Shown here piece by piece: positions 35,901 to 44,427 of a DNA stretch of 64,000 nucleotides. Origin of the DNA: Streptomyces sp. ICBB 8177 (lineage in GTDB: Bacteria; Actinomycetota; Actinomycetes; Streptomycetales; Streptomycetaceae). How positions within the stretch are numbered: position 1 is the stretch's first letter; every line of letters begins with the position of its first letter. The stretch is from contig NZ_NSKH01000002.1 in the NCBI RefSeq assembly GCF_003144095.1, positions 197,024-261,023 of the forward strand, given 5' to 3'. Position numbers and translations under genes: made by a program. The notes beneath the pieces were generated by a model. That model made no database searches. It was not told the DNA's origin and saw nothing but the letters and a program-made list of their open reading frames with translations.

Positions 35901-35942
35901 GACCTTCCCGAACTGGCGGAACTCGCGGGACCCGCCGCATGA
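32940..35942 (+). CDS. Large LuxR family regulator (LAL type)
   Basis: The 1000-aa regulator starts with an AAA ATPase-type module: Walker A [16 protein letters not shown] (about residues 32-47) and Walker B [18 protein letters not shown] long helical repeat region follows. The C-terminal LuxR HTH (about 930-985) is [39 protein letters not shown]. LALs control antibiotic or sugar genes and respond to nucleotide or inducer. TAGGCT lies 6 nt upstream of the ATG. It is divergent from the SnoaL and MFS pair, which it may regulate. Confidence 0.92.
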   Translation: [1000 protein letters not shown]

Positions 35943-36136
35943 CGACGGACGGTCATTTCCGTCGCGTTGCGTCCCTGTCCCCTGCCTGTGCGTGACCTTC
36001 GCGCGCGCTGTTACCAACCTATGACGTAATTCATGGACCCGGCGGGCATCCGCGCGCCGTCCTTTCGCATCTCACAAGGGGAAATCGGACCCGTGTGCGT
36101 GTTGATGTGAGGAAGCAAGATCCGGTGGAGCGATCC

Positions 36137-37153
36137 GTGAAGAAGCGCTGGCTTACGGCGTTCGTCGCCCTGTTGTCGTTGGGGCTGGTCGCTGGGTGCA
36201 GCGATCAGGGGGACCCCGTCTCGTTCGGCGCCCCGAGTTCGTCGGCGAGCGGCGCACCCGGTGGTGCGGCCGACACCCCGCCGGCCGGTGGCGCCTCGCT
36301 CGCCCAGATGGCCACCGGGCCGCAGGCCACGTGGAAGGTGCAGCGCACCGTGGAGGCGGCCGACAACACCAAGATCGCCGTCACCACGTACCACGGTCCG
36401 AAGTCCGGCTTCACCGGCAAGGTGTGGGTGTGGGCCCCGCCCGCGTACTTCCAGAAGGAGAACGCGAACAAGGGTTTCCCCGTCATGATCGCCCTGCCGG
36501 GCGGGCTCGGCTATCCGAACAACTACTGGTTCGGCGCCGACCTGAAGCTCCAGGAGGACTTCTACAAGTGGACGCAGGAGGGCAAGGCGCTGCCCTTCAT
36601 CGTCGTCATGCCGGTGCTCAATCCGGACAAGCAGTACCACGACTGTAGTGACATTCCGGGTTCCGAGAAGATGGGCACCTGGCTCACCGAGGACGTGCCG
36701 AACCTGGTGCGGCAGAATTTCCGGACGCTGAAGACGCGGGACGGCTGGGGCTACATGGGTTCGTCCTCCGGCGGATTCTGCTCGCTCAAGAGCGTGCTGC
36801 AGTACCCGGACCGGTTCAAGACGGCGATTCCCTCCGGTCCCGACATCGTTCCGGACTCGCCGCTGTGGCACGGCGACGTTGCCGCGATGCGCGCCAACAA
36901 CCCGGAGTACCTCGCCTCGCAGCTGATCAAGAAGGGCGGCCCGGACGTCTACCTGGGCTTCCAGGTCGGCACGACCGAGGTCAGCGACATGGCCAAGGTG
37001 AAGAAGTTCATCGCGCAGTACGGCAGGGGCCCGGTGCACACCAGGCTCCAGGTGATCGGCGCGGGCGAGCACAACGCCGCCAGCTACACCCGGGGCATGG
37101 ACGAGGGCACGATCCAGTGGATCAGCGAGCAGATGCAGGGCCCGAGCACCTGA
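36137..37153 (+). CDS. Lipoprotein esterase, antigen-85/esterase-D type fold
   Basis: The 338-aa protein has a lipoprotein signal: VKKRWLTAFVALLSLGLVAGC (lipobox at the Cys). The hydrolase core has FPVMIALPGGLGYPNNYW, the nucleophile elbow WGYMGSSSGGFCSLKSVLQY and the C-terminal His in GAGEHNAAS, as in antigen-85-like esterases. It should act on extracellular esters or acyl sugars. I chose the GTG at 36137, 6 nt after GGTGGAG, because it gives a standard signal peptide; an upstream GTG at 36125 is possible. Confidence 0.85.
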   Translation: MKKRWLTAFVALLSLGLVAGCSDQGDPVSFGAPSSSASGAPGGAADTPPAGGASLAQMATGPQATWKVQRTVEAADNTKIAVTTYHGPKSGFTGKVWVWAPPAYFQKENANKGFPVMIALPGGLGYPNNYWFGADLKLQEDFYKWTQEGKALPFIVVMPVLNPDKQYHDCSDIPGSEKMGTWLTEDVPNLVRQNFRTLKTRDGWGYMGSSSGGFCSLKSVLQYPDRFKTAIPSGPDIVPDSPLWHGDVAAMRANNPEYLASQLIKKGGPDVYLGFQVGTTEVSDMAKVKKFIAQYGRGPVHTRLQVIGAGEHNAASYTRGMDEGTIQWISEQMQGPST

Positions 37154-37301
37154 GGTCAGGCCTGACGGCCGACCCGGGCACGTGACGTCAGGCCTGACGC
37201 CCGTCGCGTGACGGCGGACCGGCGGGCCGTGCGTGACGGTTCCGCGGCGGCCTCGCGTGACGGTTCGCGGCGGCCCGTACGCGACGGTCGCGCCCGTGTA
37301 G

Positions 37302-37343
37302 CACACCACCGCGTTCTCCCTTCCGGGAGGGCGCGGTGGTGTG
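37302..37343. terminator. Terminator hairpin between esterase and cold-shock gene
   Basis: CACACCACCGCG pairs with CGCGGTGGTGTG over a loop that itself contains the TCCC/GGGA pairing, forming a stable hairpin with a GC-rich base. Confidence 0.85.
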
Positions 37344-37513
37344 TTACGGTGAAGTCGTTGCAGTTGTGGTTCCCATGTAACTGATGTGTGCGCCTGCTGA
37401 TAAACGGCATGGCGCATTTCTTGTTTTTCCGGGCTTGCCCGGGCGGGGCAATCATCACGGCGACACGGAGCCCACGAGGTGTGGGCTTCGGCACTGCCCC
37501 GAAGGAGACAGAC

Positions 37514-37717
37514 ATGGCTACCGGCGTCGTCAAGTGGTTCAACGCGGAAAAGGGCTTCGGCTTCATCGAGCAGGACGGCGGCGGCGCCGACGTCTTCGCC
37601 CACTACTCGAACATCCAGGCTCAGGGCTTCCGTGAGCTGCACGAGGGCCAGAAGGTCGAGTTCGACGTCACGCAGGGCCAGAAGGGCCCGCAGGCGGAGA
37701 ACATCCGCCCGCTGTGA
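37514..37717 (+). CDS. Cold-shock protein, CspA family
   Basis: The 67-residue protein is a single cold-shock domain: [20 protein letters not shown] (RNP1 KGFGFI) and [12 protein letters not shown] (RNP2 VFAHYS), followed by [20 protein letters not shown]. It binds single-stranded RNA or DNA and melts secondary structure. AAGGAG precedes the ATG. It has a longish, likely structured leader and is followed by a perfect terminator. Confidence 0.95.
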   Translation: MATGVVKWFNAEKGFGFIEQDGGGADVFAHYSNIQAQGFRELHEGQKVEFDVTQGQKGPQAENIRPL

Positions 37718-37784
37718 CCCGTTCGGCTCGCTGAACGGACCACGTTCCAGAGCCTTTTCGAGCCGGCACGCTCCGCGCTCGAAC

Positions 37785-37819
37785 CGAGGGGCCCGCACCG
37801 TCACGGTGCGGGCCCCTCG
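37785..37819. terminator. Perfect bidirectional terminator
   Basis: CGAGGGGCCCGCACCGT and its exact reverse complement form a 17-bp stem with a 1-nt centre, between the cold-shock gene and the convergent transglycosylase gene. Confidence 0.92.
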
Positions 37820-37842
37820 TCGTGCCCCGGGCCGTCCGCCTC

Positions 37843-38493
37843 TCAGCCGCTTCCCGTGCCGGTTCCCGATCCCGGCGAAGTCGAGTTCGAGGCCGAGGAC
37901 GACGGGCTCGGCGTGATGCCGATCTGCTTGTCGTATGTCACCTGGTACTTCGGCATCAGCGACTCGATCTTGCTCACGTAGTCCTGCGTCTCGCTGATCT
38001 GCGGAATGCCCTGAGCGTTCAGCACCGCGCTGGGGCCTGCGTTGTACGCGGCGAGCGCCAGCTGCGTCGGGTCGCCGGGGACGCCCTTGACCTCCTTGAA
38101 CAGCTCGCACATGTAGGCCGCCTGGGAGGGGATGGCGTCCTTGGGGTTCCACACGTCGGGCGCGCCGTCACCGGAATAGGACTTGCCCCACTCCTTCCAG
38201 GTCGACGGGTAGAACTGCGCTATCCCCTGGGCCTGGCCGGAGTCGGCGTCGGGGTTCCACTTGCTCTCCGCGTCGATCTGCGCCGCCAGCAGCGGCACGT
38301 TCAGCTGCGGGCAGGTGGTGGCGGCCAGCTCCACCGTGGACAGGTACTCGTCCGGGATCGAGGGCAGCGCGGGGGGCCGGGTGAGCCACCAGGCGACACC
38401 GATGGCGGCGCCCGCGACGACCGCCACCAGCAGAGCCAGGCTCACCAGACAACCGCGGCCCTTCCTGCGGGAGCGTCCGGTCTCTGTCTCCAT
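37843..38493 (-). CDS. Lytic transglycosylase (SLT family)
   Basis: The 216-aa protein has an N-terminal membrane anchor or uncleaved signal (GCLVSLALLVAVVAGAAIGVAWW, about residues 14-36) and an SLT domain: catalytic Glu in AAQIDAESKWNPDADSGQAQGIAQFYPSTW, and AYNAGPSAV at the end of the active-site groove. The tail is Ser-rich (SSSASNSTSPGSG). It should cleave peptidoglycan with anhydro-MurNAc formation, supplying the substrate handled by the murQ region far downstream. The ATG at 38493 precedes the basic segment. Confidence 0.92.
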   Translation of the reverse strand: METETGRSRRKGRGCLVSLALLVAVVAGAAIGVAWWLTRPPALPSIPDEYLSTVELAATTCPQLNVPLLAAQIDAESKWNPDADSGQAQGIAQFYPSTWKEWGKSYSGDGAPDVWNPKDAIPSQAAYMCELFKEVKGVPGDPTQLALAAYNAGPSAVLNAQGIPQISETQDYVSKIESLMPKYQVTYDKQIGITPSPSSSASNSTSPGSGTGTGSG

Positions 38494-38545
38494 GTACGTC
38501 CTGTGTTCGCGTCGTGACGTGTGGTCCTCGCCCCCGTTCCCCCTT

Positions 38546-39034
38546 CTATACACGGGGAAAGCGGAGGTGGAGGTTCCAGACGGCCGGGTTGTCCGCCAGG
38601 CCGTCGTGCATGTCTACCAGGTCGGCGAGTACGTCGTGCAGGAAGTCCCTGGCTTCCCGCCGCAGATCACCGTGGTTGAGGGAGAGGGGCGGTTCGTCCT
38701 CGGCCCAGTCGGCGGTGACGTCCACCCAACCGAATCTCCGTACGAATCGCAGCCGTTCGGTGGACTGGGTGAAGTCCAGCTCGGCGCGCTGCGGCCGGGC
38801 GGCACGGCTGCCCATCGGATCGCGGTCGAGCTGCTCGACGATGTCGCACAGCGCCCAGGCGAAGTCCAGCACCGGCACCCATCCCCAGGCTGTGGACAAC
38901 TCCCGCTCGCCCTCGGCGAGGTAGACGTCCCCGCAGAACAGGTCGTGCCGCAGGGACCGCACGTCCGCCGTGCGGTAGTCGGTCTGCGGAGGGTCGGGGA
39001 AGCGACTGGAGAGGGAGTAGCCGAGCTCGATCAC
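38546..39034 (-). CDS. Conserved Streptomyces hypothetical protein
   Basis: The 162-aa protein begins VIELGYSLSSRFPDPPQTDY and continues with RHDLFCGDVYLAEGERELS, WGWVPVLDFAWALCDIVEQLD, FRRFGWVDVTADWAEDE and a helical end (LRREARDFLHDVLADLVDM). These segments occur in an uncharacterised family conserved in Streptomyces. No signal peptide or catalytic motif is seen. The GTG at 39034 is chosen by the family start; earlier starts give Arg/Pro-rich junk. Confidence 0.7.
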   Translation of the reverse strand: MIELGYSLSSRFPDPPQTDYRTADVRSLRHDLFCGDVYLAEGERELSTAWGWVPVLDFAWALCDIVEQLDRDPMGSRAARPQRAELDFTQSTERLRFVRRFGWVDVTADWAEDEPPLSLNHGDLRREARDFLHDVLADLVDMHDGLADNPAVWNLHLRFPRV

Positions 39035-39453
39035 CCGGGAATGGTAGGCACACCGCGAGCGGCCCTCGGGCCAGGGCCGGCGCTCGCCGGGGTCGGGCCG
39101 GTGCGCCGCGCCACCCGCGGTGGCCACAGGCCGGGCGGAACGCGGCGCCCTGCGGAGGACGACCGCTGCGGCCCGCGCAGGAGTCGGGGGCCCGTAACTC
39201 TCGTACCCGTCGCGCAGCCGCCAGCGAAGGGGGCCTCCGGGCTCGCCGCGCGCCCCCGGGGGTCGTTGCTGGTGCCATGCCCTCGTGACGGCCGCGCGCA
39301 GGGCCGGGGGCGGGCGCGAGCAGCCCCGTTCACGGGGTCGCGCGAGAGACGGCCTGCGAGCCGGTTTCCGGTGGGCGGGGTGCGGCGCACGTGACGCACC
39401 GGTGAGGGGCTGGACCGGGCCGAGGGCCCCTCACCGCCGGCGGCTCCGCCGCG
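39035..39453. other. Gene-free gap between hypothetical and terD
   Basis: About 420 bases, GC-rich. Open frames here (including one on the minus strand) lack a ribosome-binding site and have Arg/Pro-biased composition typical of antisense noise. Nothing else is visible. Confidence 0.5.
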
Positions 39454-40029
39454 TCAGACGTTCACGCCGAAGTCCTGGGCGATGCCGACCAGGCCGGAGG
39501 CGTAACCCTGGCCCACCGCGCGGAACTTCCACTCCGCGCCGTTGCGGTACAGCTCGCCGAAGACCATCGCGGTCTCCGTCGCCGCGTCCTCGCTCAGGTC
39601 GTACCGCGCGATCTCGGCGCCGCCGGCCTGGTTGACGATGCGGATGTACGCGTTGCGCACCTGGCCGAAGTTCTGGCTACGGGTCTCGGCGTCGTAGATG
39701 GAGACCGGGAAGACGATCTTGTCGATGTCGGCGGGCAGCCCGGCGAGGTTGACGTTGATCTGCTCGTCGTCGCCCTCGCCCGCGCCGGTGGTGTTGTCAC
39801 CGGTGTGCACGATGGTGCCGTCCGGGGTGGACTTGTTGTTGAAGAAGACGAAATGCGCGTCCGAGTGCACCTTGCCGGTGCCGTTCACCGCGATCGCGCT
39901 GGCGTCCAGGTCGAAGTCGGTGCCGGTGGTGGTCCGCACGTCCCAGCCCAGGCCCACCGTGACGGCGCTCAGCCCCGGCGCTTCCTTGGTGAGCGACACG
40001 TTGCCGCCCTTGGACAGGCTCACTGGCAT
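39454..40029 (-). CDS. TerD family protein
   Basis: The 191-aa protein matches Ter[74 protein letters not shown], and [23 protein letters not shown]. The acidic loops bind calcium. Streptomyces carry several copies; they act in stress, tellurite tolerance and development. GGAGGGG precedes the ATG at 40029. Confidence 0.93.
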   Translation of the reverse strand: MPVSLSKGGNVSLTKEAPGLSAVTVGLGWDVRTTTGTDFDLDASAIAVNGTGKVHSDAHFVFFNNKSTPDGTIVHTGDNTTGAGEGDDEQINVNLAGLPADIDKIVFPVSIYDAETRSQNFGQVRNAYIRIVNQAGGAEIARYDLSEDAATETAMVFGELYRNGAEWKFRAVGQGYASGLVGIAQDFGVNV

Positions 40030-40158
40030 GGAAGTCCCCTCCGGTCCTCGTGCGGCGGCGGTCACCGCCTGGTCTCACCCCTCACAACGCGGGCCGGGGG
40101 GCGCTTGGTTCCGGGAAACCCCGGTGACGGGAGGCCGGATTCGCGGGATCATGGACAT

Positions 40159-40587
40159 ATGTCCGGACCACTTCTCATCCGCGGTTCGGTCTCCGTGCCG
40201 GAGTCCGAGCTGATGTGGCGCTTCTCGCGCTCCTCGGGCCCCGGCGGCCAGCACGTCAACACCTCCGACAGCCAGGCGGAGTTGCGCTTCGACCTCGCGC
40301 GCACCACCGCGCTGCCCGAGGCGTGGCGCCGCCGCGCGCTGGAGCGGCTCGCGCCGCGGCTGGTGGACGGCGTGCTGGTGGTCCGGGCCAGCGAGCACCG
40401 CTCGCAGTGGCGCAACCGCGAGACGGCCGCCGCCCGGCTCGCCTCCCTGCTGGCCTCCGCCACCGCGCCGCCACCCGCGCCGCGCCGCCCGACGCGGATA
40501 CCGCGCGGGATCAACGAGCGCCGGCTGCGGGTGAAGAAGCAGCGCTCGGAGACGAAGCGCTCGCGGGGCAACCGCGACTGGGACTGA
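40159..40587 (+). CDS. arfB: Peptidyl-tRNA hydrolase ArfB (YaeJ)
   Basis: The 142-aa protein has the class I release-factor catalytic motif GPGGQHVNTSDSQAELRFD (GGQ) and a basic C-terminal tail (RRLRVKKQRSETKRSRGN) that enters the mRNA channel of stalled ribosomes. It rescues ribosomes on mRNAs without stop codons. The length and lack of a codon-recognition domain separate it from RF1/RF2. It is divergent from terD. Confidence 0.95.
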   Translation: MSGPLLIRGSVSVPESELMWRFSRSSGPGGQHVNTSDSQAELRFDLARTTALPEAWRRRALERLAPRLVDGVLVVRASEHRSQWRNRETAAARLASLLASATAPPPAPRRPTRIPRGINERRLRVKKQRSETKRSRGNRDWD

Positions 40588-40707
40588 CCGGCGGCGCGCC
40601 CGCCGCTCCCCGCCCGCGCTCGCGCCGCGCCGTCGTTGCGCCATCCGGGTGAACGGGACGGGTCTGCGCGTGCCGCGGCCCGGTTCGCGCCTCCACGTGC
40701 CGCCGGC

Positions 40708-41286
40708 TCAGCTCAGCCCGTGGTAGCGGCCCCGGAAGTACGTCAGGGGCCGCCCGGAAGCGCTCGGGGTGGACGCGGTCAGCACCTGGCCGACGACGAG
40801 CGTGTGGTCTCCGGCGGCGACCCGCCGCACCGTCCGGCACTCCACGACCGCCAGCGCGCCGCTGATCAGCGGGGCCCCGGTGACCTCACCGCGACGGTAG
40901 GGGACGTCGTCGAAGAGCAGCCGGTCGCTGATCCGGCCGCGCATCGCGAAGCGCCCGGCGACGTGCCGCTGGCTCTCGCTGAGCACGGAGGCCGCCCAGT
41001 ACGGGTGCCGGGCCAGCAACTCGTCCATCCGGGAGTCCTCGCGGACGCTGACCAGCACCAGCGGCGGCTCCAGCGAGACGGACATGAACGCGGTCGCGGT
41101 CATGCCGACGTCCTCGCCGCCCACGCCCTCCTCGGGGTCGTGCGCCGAGACGAGCACCACGCCCGCCGTCAGCCGTGACATGGCGGCGCGGAACTCGCCC
41201 TCGCTCGCCAGGGGTTCGTCCGGCACCCCTCCAGGATGCGGGAGGCCGGGTGCGGGCCGCTCGGCGGGAGGGACGGCGGGCTTCAT
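40708..41286 (-). CDS. Flavin reductase family protein
   Basis: The protein of about 192 aa has the flavin-reductase (DIM6/NTAB) pattern: FRAAMSRLTAGVVLVSAHD, VGMTATAFMSVSLEPPLVLVSV, RHPYWAASVLSESQRHVA, and GRPLTYFRGRYHGLS. It should reduce FMN or FAD with NAD(P)H, often as the small partner of a two-component monooxygenase, but no such partner is adjacent. The ATG at 41286 is chosen; a GTG at 41316 is also possible. Confidence 0.85.
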   Translation of the reverse strand: MKPAVPPAERPAPGLPHPGGVPDEPLASEGEFRAAMSRLTAGVVLVSAHDPEEGVGGEDVGMTATAFMSVSLEPPLVLVSVREDSRMDELLARHPYWAASVLSESQRHVAGRFAMRGRISDRLLFDDVPYRRGEVTGAPLISGALAVVECRTVRRVAAGDHTLVVGQVLTASTPSASGRPLTYFRGRYHGLS

Positions 41287-41534
41287 GGAGGACTGGGTTC
41301 GTTCGGCGGAAGACACGTGTCGAACGTAAGCGCGCGCCGGGCCGTCGCGCATCGGGCCGGGGGCCCGAGTGCGGCCGGCAGGCGTCCTAGGACTTGCCCA
41401 GGTCCACAGTCGTATGTCGTACTCTCCCACCTCGGCCGGATTCCGACCGCGCAGAAGCTTTCCGTATGAAACCACGAAGCGTATTCGACTTCAGGTTCGA
41501 TGATGTGACCTCAGTCACAAGCAGGGGTAATTGT

Positions 41535-41547
41535 TGACCCTGTGTAC
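41535..41547. promoter_or_regulatory. BldD-like box upstream of cdgB
   Basis: TGACCCTGTGTAC matches the BldD consensus TNACNC(A/T)GNGTNA at all but the last position and lies about 100 nt before the cdgB start. BldD with c-di-GMP represses sporulation genes and c-di-GMP cyclases in Streptomyces. Confidence 0.65.
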
Positions 41548-41648
41548 CGGGCGGGCTGCTCGCTGTGATTCAGTGGCGGTGTCAATCGGACCATACGACA
41601 TCAGGGATTCTCAGGAGTCGATCCGCGAAGGCTCGTCGGGGGAGTGAC

Positions 41649-43262
41649 ATGGACACCGAGTCGGAGCCCTACGTCCGCCTCGCCACCCTGCGCCAGCTGC
41701 ACCAGGTGGTGGCCGACCTCAACACGGCCCGCAGCCTGGCCGACACGCTGCAGGCCGTGGCGGACGGTGCCGTGGCCGGGCTGGGCTTCGAGCTGGCCGC
41801 GGTCAACCTGGTCCGTCCCGACGGCGACCTCATCGTCGCCGCCGTCGCGGGGGACGCCAGCGCCGAGGCCCTGATGGCCGGGCGGGTCGCCCCGCGCTCC
41901 GCCTGGGACCGCTGGCTGGCGATGGGGCACCACTGGGGGTCGCTGCGCTTCATCCCGTACGACGAGGGCTGGGTGCTGGACGACGACGAGGTGCCGCAAT
42001 GGCGCTCGGAGGGCCCCGCCCCGCGCTTCCCCGACGAGTGGCACCCCGGCGACCGGCTGCTGGCCCCGATGTACGCGACCCCGGCCGGCGGCGGCGAGCT
42101 GATCGGCGTGATCACGGTCGACCGGCCGCGCGGCGGCCGCCGCCCCGGCGCGTGGTCGCGCGAGGCGCTTCAGACGTACTCGTTCCAGGCGGCCATCGCC
42201 ATCAGCAACGCCCGGCTGCGCGCCAACATGCAGCGCGCCCTGGTCCGCCTGGAGCGCGAGCAGCAGGCGCTGCGGGCCAGCGAGGAGTCGTTCCGGCAGG
42301 CCTTCGAGTACGCGCCCAGCGGCATGGCGATCGCCGAGATGGGCGGCGAGCAGCACGGCAAGCTGCTGCGGGCCAACGACGCGCTGTGCAGGCTGCTGGG
42401 CCGACCGGCGTCGGTGATGCGCCGCTACGCCTTCTCCGACCTGGTCCATCCCGACGACGTCAACACGCTGCTGCGCACCTCCGCCGAGGGCGGTCGCGCC
42501 GAGCTGCGGCTCGCCCGCAGGGACGGCAGCTACCTGTGGGTGTCGCTGCGCAACTCGGTGGTCGCCGACACCACCGACGGGCCGCGCTTCCTGCTCACCC
42601 ACGTCGAGGACATCGAGGAGCGCAAGCGCCGGGAGCTGGCGCTCGCCCACCGCGCGAGCCACGACTCGCTCACCGGCCTGCCCAACAGCGCCGAACTGCG
42701 CGCCCGCCTCAGCTCCCGGCTGTGCGGACGCCCGCTGACCGCCGACGGCCTGCCGGGCGGACCGGACGACTTCGGCTACGACTTCCCCGCCACGCCCGCG
42801 CTGCCCTACGACCACCACGTGCACGCCGTCGAGCCGGACGAGGACGGCGGCGGGGCGGACGGCGCCAAGGGGCTCGCGGTGCTCTTCTGCGACCTGGACG
42901 GCTTCAAGACCATCAACGACCGCTTCGGACATCACACCGGTGACGCGGTCCTCATCGAGGTCGCCCGGCGGCTGTCCAGCGTGGTGCGCGACGGCGACAC
43001 GGTGGCCCGGCTCGGCGGCGACGAGTTCGTGGTCCTCGCCGACGGCCTGGACCGCGAGGGCGCCCAGGAGCTGGCCGTCCGGCTGCGCAACGCGATCATC
43101 CCGCCGATCCGGGTGGACGGCCGCGCGGTGCGGGTCGGCGCCAGCTTCGGCATCGGCTGGGCGGGCTGCGGGATGACCGTCGAGGAGGTCCTGCACTCCG
43201 CCGACCAGCGGATGTACATGGAGAAGCGCACCCGTTCCAAGGCGCACCGCAGGGCGGGCTGA
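41649..43262 (+). CDS. cdgB: GAF-PAS-GGDEF diguanylate cyclase, CdgB-like
   Basis: The 537-aa protein has a GAF domain (about residues 25-190), a PAS/PAC domain (about 225-340: SFRQAFEYAPSGMAIAEMGG, TSVVADTTDGPRFLLTHVEDI), and a GGDEF domain (about 345-530). The active site RLGGDEFVVLAD is intact, as is the I-site (RDGD five residues upstream), so product inhibition by c-di-GMP is likely. An insertion of about 45 residues with low complexity sits inside the GGDEF start. There is no EAL domain. Domain order and synteny match CdgB of S. coelicolor, involved in development. The upstream region has a BldD-like box. Confidence 0.93.
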   Translation: MDTESEPYVRLATLRQLHQVVADLNTARSLADTLQAVADGAVAGLGFELAAVNLVRPDGDLIVAAVAGDASAEALMAGRVAPRSAWDRWLAMGHHWGSLRFIPYDEGWVLDDDEVPQWRSEGPAPRFPDEWHPGDRLLAPMYATPAGGGELIGVITVDRPRGGRRPGAWSREALQTYSFQAAIAISNARLRANMQRALVRLEREQQALRASEESFRQAFEYAPSGMAIAEMGGEQHGKLLRANDALCRLLGRPASVMRRYAFSDLVHPDDVNTLLRTSAEGGRAELRLARRDGSYLWVSLRNSVVADTTDGPRFLLTHVEDIEERKRRELALAHRASHDSLTGLPNSAELRARLSSRLCGRPLTADGLPGGPDDFGYDFPATPALPYDHHVHAVEPDEDGGGADGAKGLAVLFCDLDGFKTINDRFGHHTGDAVLIEVARRLSSVVRDGDTVARLGGDEFVVLADGLDREGAQELAVRLRNAIIPPIRVDGRAVRVGASFGIGWAGCGMTVEEVLHSADQRMYMEKRTRSKAHRRAG

Positions 43263-43388
43263 CCCGGGTCCGGCGCGGTGCCCGGGATACGGGAGCGGGA
43301 CGCGTTCGGACACGCGATCGGGGTAGGCTCGCCCGGGTCCAGTCATGTCCGGACCGCGCAGGCCGGACGCAAGGGGAGTGAGCAGCGG

Positions 43389-44339
43389 ATGACGGCCGGT
43401 AACAACGGCACGCCGGAGCCGGGGAACGACGACCCGTTCGCGTACCTGTACCGCGGCGAGGGTGACGAGGCCGCGCCGCCACCGGACCGCCCCGGGGTGC
43501 CGCGCACCTCCTACCACCAGGTCTCCCGGGTCGGCGAGCGCCGCCCGGCGCCGCAGCAGCCCGCGCAGGGCGGCTACGGCTACCCGCCCCAGCAGCCCGC
43601 GTACGGCCAGCAGCAGGCGCCCTACGGCCAGCAGCCCGGCTACGGCCGGCAGGGCCAGCCGCCGTACGGCCGTCCGCCCCAGCAGCAGCCGCCCGGTGCC
43701 GAGCCGCCGCAGCGCGCGAGCCACGGCGCCGGCTCCGGCGGCGGATCGAGCCGCCGCGGTCTGATGATCGCGGCGATCGCGGTCGTCGTGGTGGTCGCCG
43801 CGGGCATCGGCGTGGCGCTGGTCGCGGGCAACGACGACAGCGGCGACAAGGCGGGCGGCGGCACCCCGGCCCCGACGACCAGCCAGACGCAGCCCTCGCC
43901 GTCCACCTCCGTGAGCACCGACCCCAACGCGACGCTGCCCCAGCAGTTCGCGGCGGCGCTCGCGCTGTCGGGCGGCGCGGCGGTCAACCATCAGGACCCC
44001 GGCGCGAGCGGGCCGAACGGTGTTTACGTCACCCTCGGTTCGGTAGGGGCCACCGCGACGTGGAACGTCAACGTGCCTGAAGCCGGGTCGTATTCGCTGT
44101 ACGTCGGCTACGGCAACGCTGGGCAGTCGGCCACCGCGACGCTGACGGTCAACGGCCAAGCGCAGTCGCGGCCGATAAACCTCGCCAACTTCACCAAGCA
44201 GAGCGACCCCGCCCACGCGTGGACGGAGACCTATTCGTTCGTGGATCTCAAAAAGGGCGCGAACAGCGTCGCGATCTCCTGCGCGCAGGGAGACCAGTGC
44301 GCTTTCGATCTCGACCGCGTCTGGCTCAAGGCGCGCTGA
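43389..44339 (+). CDS. Membrane protein with extracellular CBM-like domain
   Basis: The 316-aa protein has a Gln/Pro/Tyr-rich N-terminal region (PYGQQPGYGRQGQPPYGRPP), one helix (RGLMIAAIAVVVVVAAGIGV) and an extracellular C-terminus of about 120 residues resembling carbohydrate-binding modules of family 35/6: VYVTLGSVGATATWNVNVPE, AGSYSLYVGYGN, and GANSVAISCAQGDQCAFDLDRVWL. The layout is cytoplasmic tail, anchor, binding module. No enzyme domain is present. It follows cdgB in the same orientation with a short gap and may be cotranscribed. Confidence 0.8.
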   Translation: MTAGNNGTPEPGNDDPFAYLYRGEGDEAAPPPDRPGVPRTSYHQVSRVGERRPAPQQPAQGGYGYPPQQPAYGQQQAPYGQQPGYGRQGQPPYGRPPQQQPPGAEPPQRASHGAGSGGGSSRRGLMIAAIAVVVVVAAGIGVALVAGNDDSGDKAGGGTPAPTTSQTQPSPSTSVSTDPNATLPQQFAAALALSGGAAVNHQDPGASGPNGVYVTLGSVGATATWNVNVPEAGSYSLYVGYGNAGQSATATLTVNGQAQSRPINLANFTKQSDPAHAWTETYSFVDLKKGANSVAISCAQGDQCAFDLDRVWLKAR

Positions 44340-44427
44340 CCGGGCGCGCTGCATGGCCCGGCGGGGTCGGCCGTGCTGTCGTCGGCCGACCCCGCCGAGG
44401 GCACAGGTGCTGTCTTGGTCCAGATGC

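Noticed and set aside
34176-36017. Long open frame opposite the LAL regulator
   Set aside because: Codon bias shadow; the plus-strand frame has complete Walker and HTH motifs.
39035-39453. Possible small gene on the minus strand (MRHVRRTPPTG...)
   Set aside because: Strong Arg/Pro bias, no ribosome-binding site and no conserved motif.
41504-41516. TGAC-CTCA-GTCA palindrome before cdgB
   Set aside because: It is a nearly BldD-like site, but the spacing is 4 and not 5; the site at 41535 fits better.
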